Made by a program: the position numbers and the translations under genes. A stretch of 64,000 nt of DNA from Jacaranda mimosifolia. Its lineage: Eukaryota > Streptophyta > Magnoliopsida > Lamiales > Bignoniaceae. Shown in pieces: positions 23,647 through 33,689 of the stretch. The notes under the pieces were generated by a model, which searched no databases, was not told the origin of the DNA, and saw nothing but the letters and a program-made list of their open reading frames with translations. Location: the NCBI GenBank assembly GCA_018894105.1, contig CM032133.1, positions 16,134,501 to 16,198,500 of the forward strand, in the 5' to 3' direction. Each line of letters opens with the position of its first letter. Position 1 is the stretch's first letter.

Positions 23647-24576
23647 GTGATAGCTACACATTCACATTATTTCCAACTACCGAGCTTCCCTATCAGCCTG
23701 GAATGTGAGGTTCATTAAAATAATGCTTAATATATCCTCTTCGGTGTTAAGCTTACTTCCACCATAGGTATATTCGATCTCACACGCATTACATTTCGGA
23801 TCTAATATATTATTAGTATAAAAAAAGAAAGAGAAAATATTTATCTCTAACCAGTTTAGAGGGAAAATCCAAGAAAATTAATATTGTTTACAATAAATGA
23901 AAATATTTAATAATTTAAACATTTATTTCATACTTTTAACCTTTCACTTCATACACACCTTCAAAATCGCTTTCTATTTATTCCTAACCCACCCACTCTT
24001 ACTCTTCTTTCCTTTTTCTACTTAACTACTACTATTTAGGCTTTTAGTTTAATTTCTGTAAAATAATGTATCATCACGCATTATAAAAACAAATTGTGCT
24101 TTAATGATGAAATTCAGTGGCTTGACACTACGATCATTAATTAATGACCGCTTAGTGAACGACCAATAATTAATTTAAATATATATATATATTTAAAAAA
24201 TTAGTGGTCGTCCGTAAATGCGGTCACTAATTCGATTATTAATTAGTGACCGAACTCTTTTTCAATCACTAATTAATATTAGTGACCGCATCAAGTGGTC
24301 ATCAATTTGAATACTAAGTAATGACTGAATTATTTTTCGGTCATTAATTTATTACCAAATTTTCTTTGGATCATTGACACAATCATTAATTAGTGACCGC
24401 ATATTTCGGTTAATAATCAATCACAAATACAAAATTTTATTCTTTACATATTCTTGTATTATGAAAGGATAAAATTTATATAACACCTATATAAATATAA
24501 ATTGTTGTGCTTGTCTACATACATAGTATAAATATATATAATTTTATGGTAATAATATATGTATATATCTAAAAAG
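23647..24576. repeat. Tandem segment, copy B
   Basis: Direct repeat partner of 22226-23618, separated from it by only 28 bp. Its 3' half is full of AGTGACCGC and GCGGTCACTAATT motifs in both orientations, the same vocabulary as the subterminal repeats of the CACTA element at 30.5-39.6 kb. The segment may descend from a non-autonomous CACTA end. Confidence 0.8.
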
Positions 24577-25470
24577 TATATAATTATATATAAATATGTA
24601 ACTATTAAATATTTGTATATTACATTCGTATAATTGAATATTTATGTGTAGATAAACAAAGAAATAAATAAGAATCATATACTTATTCAAAGAAGGAAAA
24701 TGAGAATTAATTAATATATAAATATGTCAATAATGTATATATATATATATTATATTATGAGTAAATACATACTAATATATATAATATTATATATTAATGT
24801 ATATTTATTAGTATGTACATGTATTACATACTATGTAGATGTGTATACTATTTATTACTATATATATTTGTATGTATATACTATTTTTAGTGTGTTTATA
24901 ACATATTATGATAAATTTACCTATAATCTAGAAGTAATAGTTATAAATAATAAATACTATAATTTATCATACTGGAGAAAAAAATTAATCAAATATTAAA
25001 TAAATAATTGTTATTTTATTAAATTTTAAAATACAAAACAATAGTAACTTATTTATAAGAATTATATTAAATATAATTATTTTTTGACTTGCATCTGTAA
25101 TATATATTATCTTGTTTAAATGAAAATGCAAAAATATATTTGATAAAGTTGTCAGCAAGTTATCGGTACAAGCAACAGGTCGTGTGTTCAAATTCCAAAT
25201 TAAAGGTGCAAGGTTCAAATTTTTTTTGACCCACTTAAAATCAATGACTGACCAAATAGTCACTAGACGGTCACTAATTTAATAATATATATATATTTTA
25301 AATTTTTTTATATAATTAATTATTATTTAATAACTGATACAAATAAATAATAAAAAAAATTTGTGATTGTTTTGAACAATCACTAATCGATTAGTAAACT
25401 TGTTAGTAATCAATTTTTACTTTTCTAGACGGCTCTTAACACACCCGCCCACTTTTGTTTTTTGTAGCGA
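24577..25470. other. AT-rich DNA ending in a CACTA-like right end
   Basis: A 91-codon ORF at 24724-24999 is low-complexity Tyr/Ile-rich and not credible. At 25145-25200 a tRNA-like B box (GTGTTCAAATTCC) is followed by inverted GACGGTCACTAATT motifs and, at 25456-25470, by TTTTGTTTTTTGTAGCG, which resembles a mutated CACTA terminus. No matching left terminus was found. Confidence 0.4.
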
Positions 25471-25584
25471 CGCTAAATCATCATTCACAATTTCTACCAA
25501 GTTGGAATAGTCTCAGCAAAAGCACTAATTACTACAATTTGGAGTTTGCAAATAATTGCATAAATTACTTTCATAATCTCCAGT

Positions 25585-25964
25585 CACTATAAAAAATTAA
25601 GGAATCAATTATAATTAATTTGTAACTTGCTAAAAATTTGTAGTTATAGCTATAAAATTGACGTAGTCAAATTCAAAGGAGATGTTTTTATAACTAACTC
25701 TCGCCACAATCAATCCATAACTGATAATTATTTTTTTCATTATATATATATATATAAATATTAATTTTTGCAATGGATTGTGCATAATTAATTTATTGCA
25801 CTTCAAACATACAAGACTACGAATTGATAGTCAATAATTTTTATTGCTTGTTTTAAAAAAAATTAAAATTGTATGAAATTTTGTAACTATAATTTGTAGT
25901 TATAGCAATAGAAATTAATTTCATAGCAATTTTTTCATAATGAATATCTATTTTTCTGATAGTG
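25585..25964. mobile_element. CACTA-like MITE, 380 bp
   Basis: The left end CACTATAAAAAATTAAG pairs with the right end CTATTTTTCTGATAGTG. Interior sequence contains repeated TTTGTAGTTATAGC-type motifs in both orientations and no ORF. Flanking trinucleotides AGT and GGT differ at one base, so the target duplication is imperfect. Confidence 0.5.
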
Positions 25965-27515
25965 GGTAATTTATCAATGTTTATTTTATGTACTTTGATC
26001 TACAGTTGATCATATATTAGACTTTCTCCTCTGAGAATGTACTTTGCTTGCCTCTTATTTTAATCCGATTGAATAATTCTTCACATGTTAATTAATCATG
26101 AACTTCCTTTATATATGTAAGTTTTGATTATCAAATAATTAAATTTACATATACCAAACGTTTAATATAAATTAATGTTTCTTAATTCTTTATTCTACAT
26201 ATATAGTTTCAATGTGTTAAAGCAAATCAAAAGTACTCATGATTAGAAATCTATTGTAACCATCACAAAAGAAAAAGAGTGAATAATTATATAAAAGTAT
26301 ATAATATAAAATTACTCTGTTGCTTCAAACCTAATTAAACCAAATTCAGTCCATCGATCGAACTACCTTTTCGATTTCTACATTGCTTGGACAACAACAT
26401 AACATCCATATTCTCTTAGGTGCATAATTAGTAGATGAGTTAGTCCACCTAACTACTCTCTTTTTATTGCTTGTCCAAGAAATTATTTGCATTTTCATTT
26501 GCCACATGTATTCACTAAAAATAAATTAACTATATATATATATTTACAAATTATGTATTCATCCAATTGTTTAATTTGATTTTTGCTAACAAATGATGAT
26601 GTCTAAGTTATATGGATGGAAGGTAAGCTAATTCATTGGTTTCTCACCATATATAGATTATTGCTTTAGGCTGCCAAATAATTGATACACCTAAAAATCG
26701 ATTTCTACTTTCGATTCACACAAATTACCTTTTTTTCCTTTTTCTTTTGGTAATTAAGCAACTTAGATATATATATATATATATATATATATTGAGATAG
26801 ATTTATTTAGACAATTCATGTATATATATATATAATCACTAGCAACCACCACACATGCACAATTCTCGTGTGGATAAAATATTTTTAGCAATCATATTAC
26901 TTGTACATATTCTCACATTTATTATATGTAAAATTGACTTACATCTAAAATATATATGTAATTTACATAATTATAAAGATAGCAATTACGTAAAGTAAAA
27001 TTTTTATAACCTATTATTAAATTTTAAAAAAAAATATTCGAAAGTTACTAAACATTAAACTTACCCTATGATTAGAGAAGTTTTTGAATAATATATGGCT
27101 ATTTGGATATCTAAGTTTTATTGAATTATATAAAAAAAGTAAAAAAGTAAATTTGATATATTTGAAATTTAGTATCATAATTTCCATTATAAACACACAA
27201 GATATTTTCTTTTTATAATATAGTATAGATATTTATTTATGTGTGTATGTATGTGTGCAGCACTAGTTCACTTAGTTTAGTTCCAACAACCACCCCGATG
27301 ACTAGGGTGAAGAGGTGACGCAATACTGATATGGCACCTTCCCCTGATGTTGAAATAGATAGTTTAGTTTAGCAAGATTGCCTTATTTTTCTCCATATTC
27401 ACCAAGTCATCTCTGGAAACTCATTCTTTATGATCATATCCTCCATTCTTGGAACTGGTCTTTGATTTATTCCCATTCTTTATCCTCATATAGTTGTGAT
27501 GTCTCTTCATTTCTC
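25965..27515. other. AT-rich 5' flank of the protease gene
   Basis: No gene seen. It contains (AT)n runs at 26767-26792 and 26818-26834. A GC-richer stretch at 27260-27350 shows no recognisable feature. Confidence 0.5.
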
Positions 27516-27517
27516 AT

Positions 27518-27540
27518 TGTGATGCTATATATATATATAT
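27518..27540 (+). promoter_or_regulatory. Candidate TATA region of the protease gene
   Basis: GTGATGCTATATATATATAT lies 80-100 bp upstream of the preferred ATG at 27621, a normal distance for a plant core promoter. Because it is also an AT microsatellite, the exact TATA position cannot be fixed. Confidence 0.4.
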
Positions 27541-27620
27541 TCACTTGTTCACTTGTATACAAATTAGTATCAAGAATTAATACATTAATGTCTTCATTTC
27601 ATCACTTTTCCTTTTCTTCA

Positions 27621-28931
27621 ATGGCACTAAGTACTCTAGTTCTTGCATTGGTGGTATTATTTTTTGTTTCTCCAGCCGTTTCCACTTCAAGAAACTTACT
27701 CGATCACCACCATGCGAAAACCGGCTTTCAGCTGACGTTAAAACACGTCGATTCGGGCAGGAATTTCACCAAATTCGAGCTCTTACAACGTGCGATGAAA
27801 CGTGGTAAGAAGAGGATGGAAAGGCTTTATGCAATGGCCCTGGCAACATCAGATGCCAGCATTGAGGCCCCCATTCATGCTGGAAATGGCGAGTTTCTAA
27901 TGGATTTGTCCATTGGCACCCCGCCAGTACCTTACTCTGCCATACTAGATACGGGCAGTGACCTCATCTGGACTCAATGCAAGCCCTGCAAGCTGTGTTT
28001 CGATCAGCCAACCCCTATATTTGATCCCAAAAAGTCTTCGTCCTTCTCCAAGCTGTCCTGCTCCAGTGATCTTTGCACAGCTCTTCCTACATCGGCTTGT
28101 ATTAATGGAAACTGCGAATATTTGTATACTTATGGAGATTATTCATCGACTCAAGGCATTATGGCCACAGAAACGTTTACGTTTGACAATGTTTCGGTTC
28201 CAAATGTTGGGTTTGGGTGTGGGCTTGAGAACGAAGGAGACGGGTTTAATCAGGGTGGTGGGCTCGTGGGGATGGGGCGCGGACCGTTGTCCCTTGTCTC
28301 CCAACTCGAGGAGCCTAAGTTTTCGTATTGTCTAACATCAATTGATGCAACCAAAACTAGCACTCTCTTGATTGGGTCTCTAGCAAATATCAACAGTACC
28401 GCTGTAGGGGATTCAATCATGACCACCCAATTGATCAAAAACCCATCATCACCTTCTTTTTACTATCTTTCCCTTGAAGGGATCACGGTTGGTGACGCCC
28501 TCTTGCCCATCAAGAAATCCACTTTTGCACTCAAAGGGGATGGGAGTGGTGGGATGATCATTGATTCGGGTACTACGATTACTTATCTGGAGGAAAGTGC
28601 TTTTGATCTTGTTAAGAAAGAATTCACTAATCAAATGCAACTCCCAGTGGATGAGTCCAACCAGACAGGGCTCGATTTATGTTTCACTCTTCCATCGAAC
28701 GCTCAAAACATTGAGGTGCCTAAACTTATCTTTCATTTCGATGGGGCAGATTTGGATTTGCCCGGGGAGAACTACTTTATTGCTGATTCGAGTGGCGTGG
28801 CTTGCCTGGCCATGGGAAGTTCTAATGGGATGTCCATCTTTGGCAATATTCAGCAGCAGAATATATTAGTGGTTCATGATCTTGTCAAAGAGACCGTATC
28901 ATTTGTGCCCACACAGTGTGATCAGTTGTGA
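27621..28931 (+). CDS. Nepenthesin-like aspartic protease (family A1B), intact, single exon
   Basis: The 436-aa product is a pepsin-fold endopeptidase of the plant nepenthesin group. Residues 1-22 are a signal peptide (MALSTLVLALVVLFFVSPAV), so it enters the secretory pathway. Residues 23-85 form the prosegment, including KHVDSGRNFTKFELLQRAM. The two catalytic motifs are DTGSD at 110-114 and DSGTT at 315-319; the flap tyrosine is about Y171 (YTYGDYSSTQG). The insert typical of nepenthesins is present, with cysteines at 120, 123, 126, 147, 152, 160 and 165. The C-terminus carries SIFGNIQQQN at 405-414. Length and order match nepenthesin-1 and -2 (about 437 aa). The frame stays open for 81 more codons upstream, including an ATG at 27588 and one at 27378. 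I prefer 27621 because it begins the signal peptide and matches the family start. N-glycosylation sequons include N48, N189 and N258. It is probably extracellular or vacuolar; the substrate is unknown. It has no introns, as is common in this family. Confidence 0.93.
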   Translation: MALSTLVLALVVLFFVSPAVSTSRNLLDHHHAKTGFQLTLKHVDSGRNFTKFELLQRAMKRGKKRMERLYAMALATSDASIEAPIHAGNGEFLMDLSIGTPPVPYSAILDTGSDLIWTQCKPCKLCFDQPTPIFDPKKSSSFSKLSCSSDLCTALPTSACINGNCEYLYTYGDYSSTQGIMATETFTFDNVSVPNVGFGCGLENEGDGFNQGGGLVGMGRGPLSLVSQLEEPKFSYCLTSIDATKTSTLLIGSLANINSTAVGDSIMTTQLIKNPSSPSFYYLSLEGITVGDALLPIKKSTFALKGDGSGGMIIDSGTTITYLEESAFDLVKKEFTNQMQLPVDESNQTGLDLCFTLPSNAQNIEVPKLIFHFDGADLDLPGENYFIADSSGVACLAMGSSNGMSIFGNIQQQNILVVHDLVKETVSFVPTQCDQL

Positions 28932-29495
28932 ACATTTTATTATGGTTCGAAAATTCTCTTCTTTATGTAATATGCCTAGATGGATGATCATGGGGAAAAA
29001 GGGAAATAACAGAAGAATAGAAAGAGATCAGTGGATGAAATCCTTTTTTCATTTGTTTGCGTGCGCGCGCGCGCGATATTATCATGTTATTTGATTGGTT
29101 GTTTCTCTTCCATCTCTTCCTTTTTCTTTTTTATTTATTTATTTTTGTTCTTGAAACATTAAAATTGAATCCGTCTTGCTATATGACTTATGATGAATGA
29201 ATACCTTTTCTTGACGAAAACCGTTCGTTCCAGTGAAATTTTTTGATAGAATGCTTATAATTCGGTCTCAAACCTACCTAATTATAGCTTTGAAAAATTA
29301 AAAGTAAAAAATCATAACCAAAGAGGCTATGACCATTATTTATTTGAATTTGTGGCACTGCGTCTTGCGGCAGCAGTCAAGTAGTAATCTTTTTTCAATT
29401 GGAAAATAGGAATTCCTAGAATATAATATGGCATGTCTAAAGTGGTAAAAACTAAGTACAATGCCACAACTTCGAAGATCTCTCACTTACTGAGT
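28932..29495. other. 3' flank of the protease gene with a GC-dinucleotide tract
   Basis: This holds the gene's 3' UTR and flanking DNA; polyadenylation-like AT-rich motifs are present, but no single AATAAA is decisive. An alternating purine-pyrimidine tract (GCGTGCGCGCGCGCGCG) occupies 29059-29075, unusual in this AT-rich setting. Confidence 0.5.
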
Positions 29496-29605
29496 GACAT
29501 GTGACTCAATAATATAAGTCTCTCAAATAATATAGAATGTTAGAAGTTTGAATCCTAACAAACTCTTGATGTGTGTATATAAATTTGAAAAAAAAAAAAA
29601 AAAAA
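29495..29605 (+). mobile_element. tRNA-derived SINE (short copy)
   Basis: An A-box-like GTGACTCAATAATATAAG at 29501-29518 is followed 28 bp later by a B-box-like GTTTGAATCC at 29546-29555. The spacing is that of an internal RNA polymerase III promoter. The sequence ends in an 18-base A tail at 29588-29605, as for a plant SINE. The 5' border is approximate and could lie near 29440. No clear target duplication was found. Confidence 0.5.
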
Positions 29606-30490
29606 GAGTTTTGCCACCCTAGCACAATTTTTCCCCAAATTATCGCAATCGAAGAGGTTGAAGTGCCCTTATAAGAAAAAATCAATACAAAATAAGATGA
29701 ATTTGTATGTTTTGATAGGAAAATTGATTTAGAAATTAAATTTGGGTGTATATCAAATTCGGATTAAATATGATTAATGAAAATGTACTTTGGATCATTA
29801 TAATTTACATCACGGCTAAATCTCAATAATTTGCTTAATCATTTAAAGCCAATTTGAATAAAATTAATACCAAAGTAGGCCACTTAACCAACTAATATTG
29901 AAAGGAAATCGGTTGGAGGATGAAAAATTATCATCATACACTGAAAAGGGGAAAGAAGATGAACACAACGGATATGCCAATATTGTTTGGGAGGGAGGTC
30001 CTACCTCCTTGTGGGCTTAGATCAAGCGTGTTGGGCTTTGGCTTGGCCTTTACATTTGAAAAGTTTTCATTCAGATGAAGTAATATATCCTCATAATTAA
30101 ATTCTTGTCAACATAATGCACCTAATGCATAAGCTAAGCATTAAATATATTGCTTTCCAAATGTTGCTAAGTACTAACATCATAATTCAAAAAGTTAGAG
30201 GGATATACATCATCACTAACTAAAAGCTAACTATCAAATTATTTGTCCAAATATGTGCATATTTTCTGTCTCTCATCTACATGGCCTGGAACAAAACAAA
30301 AAAAAATAATAAATAAGTAAAACCATAATTTCTCCAAGGCTTATACAAAAATTGAAATAGAAATGAAACACAAAGTCTCGTACAACCATTAGCACATTCC
30401 CAATCAAAGCTTTTGTGAACATCATCTTCAATAGTCTTAACTATGGGGATAAATACTAATAAATTGGTATCAAAGCCTTTGCACTCCTTA
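29606..30490. other. Intergenic AT-rich DNA, no gene seen
   Basis: No recognisable coding sequence or repeat border between the SINE tail and the CACTA element. Confidence 0.6.
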
Positions 30491-30529
30491 TCACACTACA
30501 AAAAAAAAAAAAGAAAAAGAAAAGAAAAG

Positions 30530-31010
30530 AAAAACTAGCTTTAGTGACCGCAAAATTGATTTGTGACTGCATTTGTGACCCATACACGGGGTCACAAAAA
30601 ACCTCATCACAAATTAAAATTTGTGACCGCCTAGTAGGTCGGTTACAAATTAGTGACTGAATAGGCGGTCACTAAGGATTTACCGTCAGTTACTAATTTG
30701 GTTGTATAAAATTTTTTATATATTGAATTAGGTGTTCACTAAGCGGTCACTAATCAATTACCACTTAGTGACCGCATGGTGTGGTCACTAAAAGTTGGGC
30801 ATGCGACCAACTACTTGATTTGTGACACAATTATGACCTCCATGCGGTCAATGATTTGTGACCACCTCCAGCAGTAACAAAATTTCAGAAACTAGGTGAA
30901 CATTTTTCTTTGGATAGTGACCGCCAATGAATCACAGATTTGTGACCATCACTTGTGGTAACAATTTTCTCCGATTATTGTTCGACTAGTGGTCACTAAT
31001 CGATCACTAA
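30530..31010. repeat. Left subterminal repeats of the CACTA element
   Basis: Short motifs of the type AGTGACCGC, GGTCACTAA and TTTGTGACC recur many times in direct and inverted orientation. In En/Spm elements such arrays are bound by TNPA and are required for transposition. That these are binding sites is inferred. Confidence 0.7.
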
Positions 31011-31249
31011 TTTATGAAAATATATTTTGATTCTAATATTGAATGTAATATATTTAATCAACTTGTTTTTCATTCTCATTAATAATAATCTAAAACTGCA
31101 TCATTTAAAAACATAATTCACATTCCTAAAATACAAATCAATAACCCAAATTCAAATAATATTGTATTTGAATTCATAGACAAAACAAAGATTTTAAAAC
31201 CTAAGCAAGTTCATTAAATCCAAATATGTCAATTTAATTTAAAAAGAAT

Positions 31250-33551
31250 TATTTGTCTTTCCCACCATCATCCTCTTCATAGAAGCACCTTGAATTGCAT
31301 TTAGCTTTTCCATCATCACTCCTAATGCCCTCATCAAAGCGCCTTTGATTCCTCAACTAGCCTTGTTGCCTCCTCGGTCATCTGTATGGCCTCTTCCATA
31401 ATTGTTACTTCTCTTGCTGCTTCTTCCTCTCTTTGCTTAGCCAATTCTTGAATTGCTTTTGCTATTGCATCTTGTAGTTGCTCCTGACTCACATAGGCTG
31501 GCACACATGTCATAGATGGTGATTCCAAGGAAGTCCCAGCATCAATAAGCTCACGGTAATGGTAAGTGTTCCCAAAGCCATACATTCTACCCTTGCATGG
31601 ACCACCGCTGATCTCAAGCTATTTTTTGGCATCAAATGAGCTTTTAGGAGTAAGATTGCTGCCATGTTGACTAACATATTCTTGATAATATTCATCATAT
31701 TTGAACATCCAAATATTAAACACATGATTAGTTCATAATGAGAAAAAGTTTATTCTTTATGGAAACTAAAAATACTTATGTAGTTTTATCAGATATTAGA
31801 GGTACGAAAGCAATGACTAGTTTTATCACATATTAGGCAAATTATACATGTAGTTCTCTTCTAACAGTAATTACAATATCATGGAGTAGCCTCACAGAAA
31901 TATTTGAGAAAGTCAAATAATGGCACATAGCAAGGTAAGAAAGTTTATCACCTCTTCCAGTAGGAAACATCTTATAAAACTTAAAAATAATAGAAGTTTC
32001 ATATTAATTGGTAAACTTAATAGAACAAACTACTCAAAGGATCATCGTATCCACAAATTCAACCTGTACCTATCAATGGAACAAACTAGACATATATGTC
32101 CATTAATGAATATTGCAAATAGCTACCATGTCATGCCATCAAAATGAATTGGTATTTTTTTGTCTAATCCTTAGATATTTATGGTCCAAATAATTTTTAA
32201 AGAACATCAAAAGAAAAAAAGAAAAGAAAAGAAAAACACTTCAAAGGTATTGTTCAATGCCTACTTCAAGTGATCTTGTCCTTGTGTATTGAACTTATGA
32301 CAAATAAATGTACAAACAAGTTCAAGACTACGACTATAAATTTCATAAAATATTTCAAGCTACTTACTTTGAAATTGCTAACTAATTTGAATGCATGGAT
32401 AATATTATTTATTCATACTTACTTGGACCCTTTAAGATTTGTTGTCAACATATTCGCCTTTTCCTTATGCTTTTCGGTGAGTCCTTTCATGAAGCTTGAT
32501 TTGGCTAACCGATCTACCATTTTGTGCCTACGTTAAACTAGTTAACATTAAAAGTTGCATTACATAAATAAAAATAACAATAAATTAATTAAAGAAACTA
32601 ACTTCCATTCTCCTTGCATGCTCGAAAAAAGAAATAAAGCCGCCGGTGTGCTTGTTATTGACCCATCTTTTTCTGTCAATCTATTTTGCGTTGCTTTTTT
32701 GCATCTTTCTTTATAGTATGGTGAATCATATGCCCAGTGCAAATTGCTTCCCAATCACTTGTCTACATGTTTTTTGGCACAACTTTTTGAATATATCTTA
32801 GGTCATCAACTCCGATTTCCTTTACTACTTTCTTCTTGTATCGGTAGATGATATTTTTGAAATTTCCCTTGTGGGTTTACTCCCACGAATGCCTAATACT
32901 GGCTTCATGTTCATGCAGCCACATGAAGTGTTCCTATGCCAAACACACAAAAAAATCGATGTTAAAAAGACTAATTGCATCATTAGTTATTGTTATTATA
33001 CGAAACATTATATGTTCAAAAATGCAATTTACTCTAAATTTTTCATAAAGAAATTCCTTCCTATATCGAGGAACTTGCTCCCAAGTTGACCATGGATCCA
33101 TGTAATTTCTTAAAGTATCCATAATTCTACGAGGAATAGTCCCTTGTATAAAGCTGACAAATAACAGAAGATGGATAAAATTAATATGATCAAATAAGTA
33201 TGTTTAGATCCCTCATAATATTAAATTATGTACCAATATAAAAAGGTGAAGAACATACCTATCATGGTTTTGCTATCTATCACGATTATTAGGTGCATGA
33301 ATCCCTTGTGTTTGACCCCTAGCCCTTCTATGAGATGAATTTTAACCTTCACTTGATTGCACCTCATGCTCTACCTCAATATCCGAAGTCAATAAATGCC
33401 CCTCATATTCTGGAAGAGGAACACTATCACCTGCCTCAACTAATGGAGTAGGTAGTTCCATACGAGGAACCTCATCAAAACGTGCATCAGACTGTGCTCG
33501 GCCTCGCCTACCTCTACCTCTCCCACTAGAACATCTACCTCTAGTCGTCAT
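31250..33551 (-). pseudogene. CACTA second gene (Transposase_24 / TNPA-like)
   Basis: The start is probably the ATG at 33551, giving MTTRGRCSSGRGRGRRGRAQ, an RG-rich N-terminus. Further down, 32934-33122 gives MDPWSTWEQVPRYRKEFLYE and 32560-32754 gives SPYYKERCKKATQNRLTEKD followed by GSIT; this W-VP...F and NR-GSI-H-G series is the core of the plant Ptta/En/Spm transposase family (Transposase_24). The C-terminal piece (31334-31585) is a coiled coil: QLQDAIAKAIQELAKQREEE. Intervening sequence looks intronic or decayed. The proteins are thought to bind the subterminal repeats and cooperate with TNPD. It lies directly downstream of TNPD on the same strand, the usual CACTA order. Confidence 0.7.
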
Positions 33552-33689
33552 CCTACACATGATTAAACAATAACATAGCCAACAAGTTAAGTAATGAGAT
33601 ATAAAGCAAAATAAAATGAGCAAAATAAAAATAAAAATGACAATGATATATAAGCAATCAAACAAACAAGAAATATTACGTGTTATTAA

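Noticed and set aside
24724..24999. 91-codon Tyr/Ile-rich ORF
   Set aside because: Low-complexity TA-repeat translation; not a credible protein.
25145..25200. Possible tRNA gene
   Set aside because: Only B-box-like text is present; no acceptor stem or anticodon arm can be formed. Treated as tRNA-like debris.
27378..27620. Upstream in-frame extension of the protease as the true N-terminus
   Set aside because: It would bury the signal peptide, overlaps the TATA-like region and has no family counterpart. The start at 27621 is preferred.
30581..30980. Regularly recurring short motifs as a CRISPR-like array
   Set aside because: Spacing is irregular, motifs occur in both orientations and the block lies just inside a CACTA terminus; it is a subterminal repeat array.
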